DNA of 64,000 bases. Origin: Crocodylus rhombifer. Taxonomy: Eukaryota; Chordata; Crocodylia; Crocodylidae. The translations under genes were made by a program, and so were the position numbers. The number at the start of each line of letters is the position of its first letter. Positions within the stretch are counted from its first letter, which is position 1. The notes beneath the pieces are model-generated. The model was not told the origin of the DNA. It searched no databases and saw only the letters and a list, made by a program, of their open reading frames with translations. The stretch covers positions 1 to 64,000 of the forward strand of contig JAVSML010024313.1 of NCBI GenBank assembly GCA_038503035.1, written 5' to 3'. Shown in pieces: positions 44,606-57,145 of the stretch.

Positions 44606-47115
44606 GTCTAAAGATTTTTTGGCTTAGTGACTTGCTGGAGACCAGCCAGTGACCTAGTGGCTCCAATGAGATTAGTAGCCAGCGTTTTTGACTTCCGGTC
44701 CTGTAGCCTGTCAACCAGCCCTGCTTAAATTTGGGGTACAGGGTTCCAAGAACTTTAATCAAAGCCATCAAACAGCTGCCCCAGAAAAATGTATTTGGTC
44801 AGTTTGCCTACAAGGGATAAACACCATCACAATGTTTTCACAGGACTGGACAGACACACATAATTGCAATCATTTGGCTGGCAATTAACAATGAAAAAGT
44901 GGCATACATGAGACGTGCCTGCCACTTTGCAATCAAAGGGCACTTTGGAGTATTTATAAGTTCTATGGCCAAGAACATACAAATTTTTTAATAATTGCTC
45001 TGTTCATGTCCTCACCAATGCATAATGAACTCACTGCATTTAGAAGCCATTAATTAATCATTTATTACTGATTATACTTCACAATGGTATCCCATATTGT
45101 TCCTTTGGCATCTGTAGTAAACATGAACTGTCAGCCTGTTGCTTCATATTAAAAAAACCCAGCACATCAGCTATATCTAATAGCACATTACTCACCCAGA
45201 AGTGCCGCTTTGTCTCTTTATTACAGCAGCAACTCTAGAGCTCAGGGCAGAGTTGGTATATCCATAATATACTCTGCTCCTTAAGATTTGTATAATGCAG
45301 TTGTAAGTCTCAGCTGTGGCTGGAGTTTTATATAAAATACTTCTGCCTCGATTCCTTTAAAATATAGGGCTAGACTGTGGCCTATGCAGAGGTTTAAACA
45401 GAAGGATAAACCCTCATAGTCTTGCCTTCCCCAGGTCTTGGGAAAGGAAGCACAGGATGTAAATTTTCTCATTCATGTCATGATCTAGTTCCAAAACATC
45501 CTGTGGGTTTTTTTAAAACTCTGTAAACTTGATGAACCTTCGCCACAGACCTCATACTCATGTTGGCTCCTCTGTTCAAGTATCACTGGCCTCTTTTCTG
45601 TCCAAAGTCTTTTTCTATAACTACTGCCATCTCAAGCAGCTTCCTGTGTCACATGTTCCACTCCATCTTCAAATCTCGTGAGAAATTCTTTTCCGCTTTG
45701 GTTTATGCCTCATTCCTGTTCTTTCCTTCCCTTGTTCTGGTCTTTGCAAATGAAAGCTTTAATTATTTACCACACAATGTCTTTAACACCATTGCTTCCT
45801 GTAACTTACAGTATATTCTGTCTTGTATTATTTAACTCCGCAAAGTATTCTGGGATCCAGTCTGAAATGCCACGTGTGAGATGCAGTGAAGCTGTCTTAT
45901 GTGGTATAAAATGCTAGTCAATAAAAAGGAGAACTATTAATAGCTTAATGGCTGTTGTCTTCAAGAGACGCTAACATCTCTCACTTTTGTATTCATAACC
46001 AGCTCAACACATTTATTCTGCTGCTAACAGGGCAGCAGCTTTTAAACTCCTTTGCCTCCATTCAGTAAAAAGGCTTTGTTCTTTTCAGCTATCATCACAT
46101 GCTTGTTAATGGAGTATTAATAACATCCATGTGATGAGCTACTTCCACCAAACACTAAAGTCCACTGAATAATTTCTAGCAAAGTCTTAATCCTACAACA
46201 GAAGCACAGAAGGTAAGACCATAGCTGCTGGCAGTTTATTCAGCTTTCATCATAATGTCATATCAGACTAAATTATTGACGATGACTGGTAATCTACATG
46301 TCTTGTCTCCAACTAAAACAAGCTAGAGTTCCCTTCACTACATTATACCGCACTGCATTTATAAATCTAGCTTTGCAATCCAACTTGTTTGCATATTATA
46401 TAGCAAGATAAGTGTAAAGCAAAGTTATATTTGACAGGTATTGAAGAATGGAAACATGGTCCAGGCAGAAAGTATAAAGATTTTATCAGTATTTTACAAC
46501 TGATGCTGAATATGTATACCAGTGTCTTAACCCTCTAGTTACAATAAGCCATCTTAGTGATGCTTTGGGGATTTTTCAGAAATCAAAGGGCTAACATCAG
46601 TAGAGTTATTCCTGATTTACACCAGACTAAGTAAGAAAAGAATCATTCTCATCGTCTTATATTGAGATGCATAATCCAGATTTATTCGTCCAGAATAATA
46701 TGTATCTTGAGTAACAACAACTCTTTACATGAATTGAAATGTGAAATTGTATTGTTATATATTAATATACGAAACTGAAAGATTTCTTGAGATATATCAG
46801 GAAGCATCTATGGTATGGTGATGAAATTCGAGGCATGTGTTTTCATCTTACATTAAAGGGGGCTAGTCAAAAGTTCATAATAAAACAAGTATTATTCAGA
46901 ATAGAATTATAGCTTTTACCGACTCAACAACAACTAGTTATGATAAACTGTTTTCATATACCATCTGATTTGATGATACTGCTCCAGATCCTCAGTGGTA
47001 TTCCCAAAAAGAGAAGTAAAATGATAGATATCCAAACCCAAGCTTTTAGAGCTAGGGCCCAGATACAAATTGGCAAACTAGATTCCTAAACTGGTTTTAA
47101 GCAGAATTTAGACAC
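44606..47115. other. Long AT-rich stretch without recognised features
   Basis: The largest repeat-poor block here, about 2.5 kb. No domain-bearing frame, RNA or repeat family was recognised. Frames of 63-91 codons at 45281-45917 show hydrophobic runs but no family signature. If conserved noncoding host DNA exists in the window, this is a candidate place. Confidence 0.4.
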
Positions 47116-47536
47116 TTAGAACACGTCCACACATGCAAGCATGTGCATTTGCAGCAGCTCAAATAGAAGTGGTGCAAATTTGAGCTGGGGCTTTTTGCCT
47201 CATCACACGTGCTCAGACATGCACTTTGTTGTGGAACAAATTGTGCCACTTGGTGCAAAATAACCCTGATTGGCTCTTCCTGGATCTGCAGCCAGGCGAA
47301 GCCAGAGCCTCAGGGCCAGCACCTGTGCTGCACTATAAAAAGCTGCCCTGTCCTGGCCCCAGCAGTACAAAAAACTGCCCTGGCTCCTGCTCTCCATAGC
47401 TTCTGGGGCTCAGCCACTTGGTACCTGGGGACACTACCCCTTGTGCCAGGTGGACTGCTGCAGCAGCATCCTAAATCCATTTTTAAAAATACCCCCAAAT
47501 CCATGCTTTTCTACAATTACCACAAAAGAACACTCT

Positions 47537-47582
47537 ATACACACACACACACAAACATATATATATATATATGGAGAGAGAG

Positions 47583-47628
<46 letters not shown>
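47537..47628. repeat. Compound microsatellite (CA)n(TA)n(GA)n
   Basis: CA, TA and GA runs follow one another inside the Harbinger-like copy 2. The aligned part of copy 1 has only short relics (actatataaacagagacac), so the expansion happened after the copies separated. Confidence 0.9.
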
Positions 47629-48169
47629 CAATCAGTTGGGCAGTGCTTTATTGGTATATTTACAATGTTAAAGCAATGTGGAAGCCTATCAGTGTCTCTA
47701 TCATCATGATATAATAAATTCTAAAAACCTATGTGTGTTGATGTGTACTTTTGGTTTTCTTTCCACATGATGGGTGTGTGATGCAGGGATGTGGTGTTTG
47801 CAGGAAGGGGGTGGGAAAGGGTGTGGGGGAAGGCAGGTGGGTGTGTGTGGAGGGATATGGGTTTGTGTGTGGGTAGGTGTGGAGCGATTGCTGGGGGACT
47901 GTGGGTGTGGGGGACCTTGTGGGAGGGCTACTCAGGAGGGGTGGGTTGACTGGCCCCCACAGGGTGGAGCCCCCCAACGTAGCACATGGAATGCCCCCCA
48001 ACAGGGGCCCAGCTCCCTCCTGAAGGGCCACAGCCCCTATCTCCCCACAAGGCCACAGCCTACCTGCCCAGGGTCCCAGGCACCCTGGAGGGCCACGGCC
48101 CCCCTGTCCAGGCCCATAACTTACCTTTAGCAGCAGCAGCAGGAGTGGGGCACTGTAAGCCATGGCGGC

Positions 48170-49040
48170 AAGACTCAGCATGGCATGTGGGGACCACACG
48201 CTGAGCCCAGCCAGGTCTTGGGGCCTCTCTGCTGCCGGGCCAGGCCCTTGGTGGCAGGACCTGACATGGCATGCGGGGGCCTCATTCCTGGCCTAGCTGG
48301 GTCCTGCCAGCCCTGGGGTGCCTCTGCTGCTGGGCTGAGCCAGGCCCTTGGTGGCAGGACCCGGCACAGTGCACAGAAACCTTGTGTCAGGCACTGCAGG
48401 ACCTGGGGTACCAGGGCCCAGCTGGGCCCTGCTGCCCTTGGGACCACTGTGCTGCCTAGCTGTGCCAGGCCCAGGGCAGCAGGACATGGCGCAGTGCGCG
48501 GTCTCCACGTGCCGGGCTTAGCCAGGCCCTGCCACTCTCGGGGCCTCTGTGCCATCCGACCAGGCTGGGAACAGGGCAGCTGGACCCAGCATGTCATGTG
48601 GGGTTCATGTGCCAGGCCCTGCTGCCCTGAGAGCCCCTGTGCCGCCTGGCCAGACCGGGCCCAGGACAGCAGGACCCGGCACGATGCATGGTCCCCGTGT
48701 GCTGGGCCCAGCCGAGCCTTGCCACCCTCAGAGACCCTGTGCCACCTGGCCAGGCCGGGCCCATGGCAACAGGACCCAGTGCGGCAAGCGGGGACTGCAC
48801 ACCGTGCCACCGGGTCCTGTTGCACAGGGCCTCTAAGGGCAGCAGGGCCCAACTGGGCCCACCACACGATCCCCATGCACTGTACCAAGTCCTGCCACCC
48901 TGGACCCAGCCCAGCCAGGCAGCACACAGGCCCTGAGGGTGGCAGGGCCTGGCTGGGCTCGGCATGTGGGGACCATGTGCCACGCTGGGTCCCTGGGCCT
49001 GGCCCGGCCAGGAAGCACAGAGGTCTGAAGGTGGCAGGAC
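48170..49040. repeat. GC-rich minisatellite, unit about 95-110 bp
   Basis: A unit of the form ggcctctgtgc...gcaggacccggca...ccatgtg...cctgcc recurs roughly every 100 bp, with starts near 48220, 48314, 48440, 48540, 48627, 48731 and 48827. Units differ by many substitutions. It explains the long open frames on both strands here, which are not genes. Confidence 0.75.
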
Positions 49041-49724
49041 CTGACAGGGCAGGAATTGGGGGGATCTGGGGGGGCTGTCAGGGAGAGGGGCCAGGCGGGG
49101 AGAGGGGCTGGGCAGGGTGGGAATGGGGGGCTGAGGGAGCAGGTGGGGCTGGCAGGGGTCCCCCCCATGTTCCCCTCCTCCAGCCCCCTGACCCCTTACT
49201 CACTGGCACTGGAGCCCTGGTGCTGAGCATGCAGCCTGGCGGGCCACGTGTTTCAGCACCAGGGTGAGGAGCCAACCATGGAGACACTGGCAGTCAGTGT
49301 CTCCCTGGAGGACCCAGCCTCTGGTTGCCTCAGGGCACTGTCCAGGATCATGCCCTGCCCTGCTTTTTTTTGTTCCAGTTTTTTTAGACCCCTGGATATC
49401 CAGCGGTCTAATTTTCAACCTGTGTTGCAAACTTGCAGCATGGGGAACATTTTTTTGTTCCCACACATGCCTCTTGCCCAACCCCAAAGCGGCTTGAGGT
49501 GGGGCAAGAGGCACATGCGCACTCGTCTGGACATGCCCTTAGGTAGGTTTGCTGACATTCCCAGAATGGCATGATGGGATTTGATCCCCAATCCCAAAAA
49601 CCATGCCTTCTGCTTTGCATGTCTGGCATGGCAGGAGGCAGAATTCTTGGAATCAGGGATCAGATCCCAATCACATTACTGCCAACAGGAAGCCCAGGGC
49701 CCAGGTTTGCAAGCACTGGCTGGA

Positions 49725-50575
49725 ATCACAGAATTATAGAATAATAGAAAATTAGTGTTGGAAGGGACCTCAGATGGTCATCTAGTCCAACCCCCTTCTC
49801 AAAGCAGGTCTGTCCCTAAGTAGTTCATCCCAGCCAGGGTTTTGTCTAGCCAGGTCTTAAAAACCTCGAAGGGCAGAGTCCACAGCCTTTCTGAGTAACC
49901 TATTCCAGTACTTTACTACCCTCCTAGTGAGAAAGTTTTTCCTCATATCTAACCTAAACTTCCCTTGCTGCAACTTGAGACCATTGCTCCTTGTTCTTTT
50001 ATCTGCCACCACTGAGAACAGTCCAGCTCCATCCTGTTTTGAACCCCCCTTCAGGTAGTTGAAGGCTGGTATTAAATCCCCCCTCAATCTTCTTTTCTGC
50101 AGACTAAATGATCCCAGTTCCCTTAGTCTCTCCTCATAAGTCATGTGTCACAGTCCTCTAACCCTTTTCATGGCCCTCTGCTGGACTCCCTCCAATTTTT
50201 CCACATCCCTACTGTAGTGGGAGGCCTAAAACTGGACATTACCACAAGCATGGCTTCACCAATGCTGAATAGAGGGAAATAATCATTCCCTCAGTCTGCT
50301 GGGAATGCTCCTACTAATGCAGCCCAGTATGCCATTAACCTTCTTGACAACAAGGGCGCACTGTTGGCTCATATTCAACTTCTTGTCCACTGTAACCCCC
50401 AGGTCCTTTTCTGCAGAGCTGCAGCTCAGCCAGTCAGTCCCCAGTCTGTACTGGGGTCCATGGGATTGTTCCATTCTAAGTGCAAGACTTTGTACTTCTC
50501 TTAACTGAACCTCATAAGATTTCTTCTCATGGGAAGACTCCCCCAGCCTGGCACCTGGCACCTAAGGCAAAAAGT
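49725..50575 (-). mobile_element. CR1 LINE 3' end
   Basis: Minus-strand frames give the ORF2 C-terminus: EKDLGVTVDKKLNMSQQCAL with VNGILGCISRSI (50460-50290), then YEERLRELGSFSLQKRRLRG and KFRLDMRKNFLTRRVVKYWN (50140-49880), then the CR1 tail with tatagaataatagaaaatta at 49735. Truncated before the RT palm. Same subfamily style as the copy at 6358-7553. Confidence 0.87.
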
Positions 50576-51069
50576 AACTAGAAACATTACTAATATGCTA
50601 GGGGCCAAGGATTATAATATTTAGTTTAAGATCAAAGCAAAAACAAATATAACTTTATTGGCATGTGAATTAATTCGCCATATGATATATCATATATAAA
50701 ACAGAAACAACTAGACAAAAATAATCAAAAGATGTTGTTTTTTTCATTCTGTTGTCATTAGAGTTAAATGTACATGTTTTTTCAGATTTATGAAGCAAAA
50801 TCCAGATTTCTTGAGCATCTTGACAATCCTTCACTGAAATTATTTCCACACAGAACTTAATGTTTTTAGCTAAACTTAAAAAAGGCTGCAGAGTTTTGAA
50901 ATAGGAGCTCCATTAACAGGAGCAACTACAGACAGCAAAATTACAAAAGAAAGGATAGCTTGTTTAGTGGAACATCACAGCCATTAAAAAGGAGAGAAAA
51001 ACATTACCACCTGTGGAATGAACAGTTTAGAAGAAATCAGTAGATATAATAAGCCATGAAGTCAACTTA
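50576..51069. other. Unassigned AT-rich sequence
   Basis: Nothing recognised. Confidence 0.35.
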
Positions 51070-51330
51070 CTCCTTCACTGTTGCCTCAACAGAAATGCTT
51101 AAGCCACTGCCAGGCAGTTAGTTTTAAACTTTGGATGGAGCAGGAATCAAAGGAGGAATGCAGCTGCACTGCTGCACCCCTCCTTGAATCTGCTGCTAAA
51201 GGAAGCCAACCTGCTGGGTCACAGGGAGTCCTATGGCTTCCTACAGTCTGTCATTTTAAAGTGACATGCTCTGCAGGCGCTGTGGGGCAAGGCAGGAAAA
51301 GGGTGTAGGAATTGCTAAGTTCCCAGCAAA
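51070..51330. repeat. Dispersed repeat shared with the left edge
   Basis: 51087-51140 aligns with about 65-118 (agaaatgct, ctgccaggcagtt/ctgtcaggcagtt, ttttaaac). Class unknown, non-coding. Confidence 0.35.
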
Positions 51331-51554
51331 GGGAGCCCCTCACCTTCCCCTCCCCCAAACCCCAGCCCCAGAACCTTGTGGAATATCTTTGTAGCTAGTT
51401 TGTTATTTTGTGGCACCATAAATCAGCTGTATCACTGTTACTATTTATAGTGTGATTGTGTTAAAACATCTTAAGTGTAACGTGTACAAAATGTAACAGA
51501 TACAGTCTTTAACTCAAAAACCATGCCCAGAAGAAAATAACAGCTGATCTTACA

Positions 51555-51602
51555 TAATATCTCAGTAGTTGAAGCACTCACCTAGGAAGTGGGAAATCTA
51601 TG
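51555..51602 (+). repeat. tRNA-derived SINE head, interrupted
   Basis: tatctcagtagttgaagcac followed by cctaggaagtgggaaatcta is the same tRNA-like head as at 43649. It stops where the LTR-like unit begins, so the LTR inserted into a SINE. Confidence 0.55.
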
Positions 51603-52795
51603 TGTCACAGAGCACCTCGGTGCTCTGCTCCTATAAAGAGGAGAGGGTGTGTCACAGAGCATGCAGATGCCAGCTCCTTAGAGTGGAAACAGCTAGGGAG
51701 AGAGCCCTAGCAGTGAGTGGGGAGCTCAGCTGCTGGTTACCAGGGCAGCCAGAAAAGTAATGAAGAAGCACAGGTGCAGGTTGCTAGGGCAACTACTGGG
51801 AGTCAGCTGACCAGAAGGGGCAGGGCTGGCTCCCATTTAAACCCAAGCTGAGGTGAGACAGGCAGTTCCCTGCCAGCAGCCATGGGGTAGGAGCTCTGCC
51901 TGAATGACTAAACAATGCAATTGAGGTGAGAGATAGGGAAACCCAGGAGGGGCTCAAATGTTGTTATAGCCAGATGGCTTAGGTTTATGTTATAGCCAAG
52001 GGGCTTGAGTCTTATGTTCATTGTTTACAACTGGTAGTTTGGGTGAGGCTAGTAGGGGTTGGAGGAGGCCTCATAGGGGACCTATGGTGGCATGGGAACC
52101 CCATCCCCAGAGAGGGAGGCAGCGAGAAACTGTGCCTACTCTGGCACCTATTTTGGGGTGTGCAGACCCCAGCCCTAGAGTGAAGGGGTCAGGCACAGCT
52201 ATGGCCACCTGAGCCCACCTGAGCAAGAGGCCCCAGCCCAAAGGGGGGCAGTGTGAGAAGCCCTGGCCCAAAGGGGGGCAGTGCGAGAAGTCTCAGTGTG
52301 AGGGGGCTGCACAAGAAGACCCAGATGGGGGCAGCGATTGACAAGTGCCAGAGGGTGCAGTGAGAGACAAGGCTGCAGAAAAGCCAGAACACCAGGGAGC
52401 ACAGAGAGGAATAAGGCTGTGGAAAAGCCAGAGCACAAGAGGGAGCAGAGAGAGCGACAAGGGCTGCGGAGAGCCCAAGTGCCAGAGGGTGCAGAGAGAG
52501 CCCAGAGCTGTGGCTAAGACCGAACAACATCCGGTACATCAGCGAGGCTTGGGGCGTGGTACGGGGTGGCTGGGGCCACACATAGCCCATAAGGCTCGGG
52601 TGCCTGGAGCCCCTTCATAGAAGCAAAATGCAGGGATAGCAGAAGCACCATGACCAAAAAGACAAGAGGCAGCCTCCCTTTAGTATATTTAAGATCAAAA
52701 TGTGGCGGGCAAGAACGAGGGTGCTTTGGAGCAAACTTGGCATGGTAGGGGGGCTAGGGGAGATCATGAACACCCCTAGACCCCACGCTGTGACA
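51603..52795 (+). mobile_element. LTR-like unit, third family member
   Basis: Begins TGTCACAGAG and ends CTGTGACA. It shares long ordered blocks with 26741-27586 (ttgctagggcaact, ggggcagggctgg, ggtgaggctagtaggggttg, cagcgaggcttggggcgtgg) and in its 3' part with 8801-9952. Flanks ctatg and ctgtt match at only three of five positions. A TATAAAG at 51632-51638 and a TTTAAA at 51836 could be promoter elements. Contains a small tandem repeat at 52343-52515. Non-coding. Confidence 0.6.
52343..52515. repeat. Short tandem repeat inside the LTR-like unit
   Basis: Units of about 40 bp of the form agccagagcac...gagagcgacaaggctg recur four times with variation. Confidence 0.6.
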
Positions 52796-52800
52796 CTGTT

Positions 52801-53248
52801 ACTTGCCTTGCTTAGCCTGAAGGAATTCAGAGTCAAATTACCCACTGCCTAAGAGAATGACCTAACTATCAAACTACAGAATAACCTGAGTGGCGGAGTC
52901 TTTACCCTTCTTACTGATGCGTAGAAAGCACCACTTACCGTAGGGTACCAGAAGGAAAGAGCCTGCCTCTGGGCCTTTTAGTTGGAACGCCCAACAGGGA
53001 TAGGGGGAAGAGCTGGTCCCTGTCACCAGGATTATTTATTGTATATACATTTATGTATTATTAACAATGACTGACTATGGGGACGGCAAACTAAGACTCC
53101 CCCATTCAAGGGGAGTAGCCTCAAACTACAGAGTTAGACTCCTTCCTTCTTGTTTTCTGTCTTGCCCCATGATTCTTATTCTTTGCTGCCTGGTAGCTCA
53201 ACTTCAGCATGGGTGGAGAAGGCTGGGTATCTCCTGGAAACTTACCTC
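52801..53248. other. Unassigned sequence
   Basis: Possibly the remainder of the SINE split by the LTR at its left edge; otherwise nothing recognised. Confidence 0.3.
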
Positions 53249-53310
53249 TAGCCTGGCGGTTACAGTACTCTTCTACAAGGTGGGATATGTGGGTTTGAAT
53301 CCCTTCAGTC
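53249..53310 (+). repeat. tRNA-derived SINE-like fragment
   Basis: tagcctggcggttacagtac, then tgtgggtttgaatccc: tRNA-like head with a near-consensus B box. Followed by unassigned sequence. Confidence 0.55.
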
Positions 53311-54861
53311 TGTGGAGGACTTGCAGGAACAGATTTGAGGGGGGGATTGCACTGGTCCAGTTGAATCCCCTTCCCCCTTTGATTCCTACTGCACCCGAAT
53401 TTTAGAACCAACTGCCTAGAAAGGGCAGAAGCATTTCTAGTTGGGAAGGGATGAGGGAGTCAGTTGACTACGTAGTTTGTTATCACCTCCCTAATTCCTG
53501 CTAATTTCTCTTCATTCCACAGGTGTTAATGATCGTCTGTTCTTTCTAATGGTCTTAACTTCGATGATCTTAACGTTGTTCAAATGTGAGGTCTTAACAT
53601 TGTTCAAACTATCCTTTCTTAGGTAAAAATTTTCCTTTCTGAAAGTCATTCCTGGTTAATGCCCCTCTTCTATTTAACAGCCTTCCAGACTGTTTTTAGC
53701 TCTAACAAAAAAATTCAGGTGTGACAGTCATTTTTACACCTGAGTTAATACTAACAGTGAAGTGTTGGAGGCACTGTCAAGACACTTAAGAAGACTCAAT
53801 TTTATTTAATTAACTTGAATAAGAAACCTACTTTTAACAATAATGACTACAGGACTAATGACGCTTATCTTTAGTCTATTTTGACTATTGTTGCCTAGTG
53901 TGTTGTGTTTCTTTAAACATTATATGTAGTCTAGCAAATTAGTGCCCATCCAAACACTTCTATTTGTTTTGCTTTGATCTTAATCTAAATACTATAGTGC
54001 TAGCCCCCTAGCATATTGTTAAAACATCAAGTTTCTCTTTAATTAGAGAAAAAATGTGTGCTGTGTTATATGTGATGATGTGCCACACCATCTGCATCCC
54101 CCTTTTCAAAATCGTAAACCTTTCCATGACATATAACCCATGTTTCCCACTTCCTGGGTGACTGCTGTAACTAGGCTATTATGGCTATTATGGAAAATAA
54201 TAGCACCATCACTTGGCTAGATACCTCTCCCCAGAAGAGGAGTCTGGTATTTGACTCCCAAATGGGAAAAGACATTTCATGTGCATCTCTGAGTTAGATG
54301 CCTGGTCATGAGAGAGGCATGGGATTCCAGCCCCCCTACTGTACTCAATGTCAGCCAGCACCAGGTGGGTCCGGGCTTAACACATGAGATCCTATGGACC
54401 ACCTGGTATCTAATTGTCCCTATTGACTCTATAGGGAGCCTAGAGATGTAAACCCATTTCTTTAAATCATCCTCCTGGGGCCAGGTACCTGCTTTTGCAA
54501 AATGATGAAACCTACATTGGAACTAAGAGACTTTGTGTTAGGTATATAAATCCTTATTTAGGCATCTATATTAAAGTAGCTCGATTTTTTTTTTTTTTCA
54601 GAAGCACTAAAATTCCCATTGAATTCTGATTGAAACTGACTGCAGTTCAGGACTTCTGCAAATCAGGCCACTTGTATTTAAGTGTCTAAGTATAATGGTT
54701 TCAGGACTAGGGATAAATCCCATAAACCAATGTTACCTAAATGTCTTTAAGTATCCTATCATTAATATATAATTCTAAACATCCTAGACTAAAAATGATA
54801 ACCAGTCCATTGGCCATTATTCTCATTCTATGACTGTTTTCAGCCAACATGGGTTAAGCTA
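53311..54861. other. Unassigned; possible old repeat tail at 54590-54740
   Basis: AT-rich. 54600-54740 (ttcccattgaattctgattg, aatcaggccacttgtattta) has the wording of a common amniote repeat. No genes. Confidence 0.35.
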
Positions 54862-57145
54862 TTTCCCTTTATGCAGAAGTAATAGTCCCCTTGACCAACT
54901 TAAATATAGAGGGAACTCTGGACAACAGCAACCACAAAACCATCATGTACACTGTCCAATGTAACACAGACAAATCAGATAGCAGGATTGAAGTCTTGGA
55001 CTTCAAAAATGCAAATTTCAACAAGCTTTGGTCACTAGTTGGGCAAGTGCTGTGGAACCAGGGACCAAAGGTACAAGGTGTGCACAAAGAGTGGTTGTTC
55101 CTTAAGCACATGAACCTTGAAGCACAAAAGAAGTCCATTCCCATGCAGAGAAAAGGTAACAAGAGCTGAGAAGCCCTCTTGGCTCAATAGGGAAATCATA
55201 GTCATCTTAAGAAAGAAGAAAGAGGCTTATAAACAATGGAAGCTTAGGGCAAGCCCCAAGGAGGACTATGCCACAATGGCCCACACTTGCAGGGAACAGA
55301 TAAAACAGGCTAAAGCAGTGACCAAACTTAGATTAGCAATGGGAATCAAGGATAACAAGAAATCCTTCTTTAGGTACATAGAGAACAGGAAGAAAACAAA
55401 TGGGAGTGTGGAGCCATTGCTCAACAACTCAGGGGAGCTGCTTACCAGCAGCCAGGAGAAAGCTGAACTCCTGATTGACTACTTTACCTCGGTCTTTCAC
55501 TGGACCAAGGGAAAAACCATGCCAGGTAGAGCAGAGGATGAGCATGGTAGGAATAATCGCCTTCCTACGATTGCCATAGAATTGGTGTATGACCAATTGA
55601 TAAAATTAGATGTATACAAGTCAGCAGGACCAGATGATCTTCATCCAGGAGTGCTGAAGGAGCTGGCTGAAGTCATTGTGGAACACCTGGCAAAACTCTT
55701 CCACAACTCGTGGCACTCTGGAGAAGTCCCTGAGGACTGGAAGAGAGCCAGTGTTGTGCCCATCCATAAGAAGAGCAGGAGGGAAGACCTGAGTAACTAT
55801 AGGTCAGTCAGCCTAACTTCCATCCTAGGGAAAATCCTAGAAAAGTTCATCAAGGAGTCCATTTGCAATAAGCTTGCAGAAGGTAAGATTCTGAATGACA
55901 GCCAGCATGGCTTTGTCACAGGCAGGTCTTGTCTTACCAACCTCATCTCCTTCTGTGGCCAGGTAACTCACCATTTGGACACGAGAGAGCAGGTTGACAT
56001 TGTGGGATACTAGATCACAAAGGCCTTTTGGAAGTCTAGGTATACAATGTCCTCATGAGAAAATTGGAGGATTGTGGGCTTAACTCTGAGACAGTCAGGT
56101 GTGTGAGAAACTGGCTCCAGGATAGGACCCAGAGAGTCATAGTGAATCAATCTGTCATCCTGACGTGAAGTAGGCAGCAGTGCCCCACAGGGATCAGTGC
56201 TCAGTCCAATACTTTTCAACATCTTTAGTAATGATTTGGATGTGGAGGTGAAGAGTTCAATGGCCAAGTTTATGGATGTTGCCAAGTTATGGGAAAGCAT
56301 GATCACACTTGAAGATAAGCTACAGTTACAGGCAGACCTAGACAGGCTGGCAAGTTGGGCGAATCAGAACCTGATGAGGTTCAATTTTGAGAAATGTAAA
56401 GTACTCCACCTTGGGATGATCAACCCCCAACACACCTACAGGCTTGGTGGCACCAAACTGACTAGCACCACAAATGAAAGGGACCTGGGAGTAATAATAG
56501 ACTACAGTATGAATATGAGCCAGCAGTGGGATGCTGTAGCCAGTAGGGCAAGTAATACTCTGTCCTGCATCAATCAATGCATCTCCAGCAAACCAAGGAG
56601 ATGATTCTTCCACTCTACTCAGCACTGGTGAGACCCTAACTGGAGTACTGCATCCAGTTCTGGGCACCACACTTCCACAAGGATGTGGACAAGCTTGAGA
56701 GAGTCTGAAGAAGAACCACCCATATGATCAGTCTTAAAAGGCAAGCCATACGAGGAAAGGCTGGGGGATCTGGGACTCTTCAGCCTGAGGAAAAGAAGGC
56801 TGAGAGGAGACCTGGTAGCAGCTGACCACTACACTAGGGGAGTACATCAAGGGCTCAGTGAGCAACTGTTCACCAGGGCACCTGAAGAGAAAACTAGGAG
56901 TAATGGCCACAGGCTGCTGGAAGACTGATTCAGGCTCAACATTAGGAAAAACTTTTTCACAGTCAGGGTGTCCAGACTGTAGAATAAGCTGCCTCCAGAG
57001 GTGTTGCAATCACCTATCCTGGAAATCTTTAAGAGGAAATTAGACAGTCACCTGATCCCCAGTTATCTTTCCTGCTTGGTGCAGGGGGCTGGACCTGATG
57101 ATCTTCCAAGGTCCCTTCTGGCCTTACAATCTATAAATCTATGAA
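54862..57145 (+). mobile_element. CR1 LINE, endonuclease end to 3' tail
   Basis: This is the most complete CR1 here, about 2.3 kb on the + strand. It starts inside the endonuclease C-terminus (TNLNIEGTLDNSNHKTIMYT, where the usual SDH box reads SNH). Next come a linker, then RT from 55117: YIENRKKTNGSVEPLLNNSG, KSAGPDDLHPGVLKELAEVI, VPEDWKRASVVPIHKKSRRE, NYRSVSLTSILGKILEKFIK and QHGFVTGRSCLTNL. From 56197 follow the palm and C-terminus (LSPILFNIFSNDLDVEV, FNFEKCKVLHLGM, ERDLGVIIDYSMNMSQQ). The catalytic FADD box reads FMDV, so a key Asp is lost. Frame changes lie near 56010-56190 and 56610. The tail ends with aatctataaatctatgaa at 57129-57146. Confidence 0.92.
55117..56013 (+). pseudogene. 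CR1 ORF2 fragment: reverse transcriptase fingers/palm start
   Basis: A 298-codon open frame covers the region between endonuclease and RT and the first third of RT. It includes the CR1 signature blocks for substrate RNA and target-primed synthesis (GPDDLHPGVLKEL, PEDWKRASVVPIHKK, YRSVSLTSILGK, HGFVTGRSCLTNL). It ends at a stop after QVDIVGY, just before the first catalytic Asp block (LDFQKAFD in relatives). The remainder continues in other frames. The ATG at 55117 is internal to ORF2 and not a true start. Confidence 0.88.

Larger units (their letters stand above)
47119..49538. mobile_element. Harbinger-like non-autonomous element, copy 2
   Basis: Starts gaacacgtccacacatgc and ends ctggacatgccc, with TTA on both sides (47116-47118, 49539-49541). 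The 5' part (about 47119-47500, with actataaaaagctgccctg), the ctttattggtatatttac segment at 47648-47665 (AATAAA on the minus strand), the GT-rich middle and the 3' part align in order with copy 1 at 22039-24601. It is uninterrupted and has gained a GC-rich minisatellite. No transposase motif was found, so it was probably mobilised by a relative. Confidence 0.72.

Noticed and set aside
45560..45917. Possible short membrane protein (91-codon hydrophobic frame)
   Set aside because: Hydrophobic residues come from T-rich DNA. There is no start context, family signature or splice pattern.
47537..47628. CRISPR-like or satellite array
   Set aside because: It is a simple dinucleotide microsatellite; there are no spacers. 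No CRISPR or prokaryotic feature exists in this window.
48185..49267. 360-codon + strand open frame (and a 250-codon frame on the other strand)
   Set aside because: It lies in a GC-rich minisatellite inside a transposon. Both strands are open, the repeats drive the composition, and no domain is seen.
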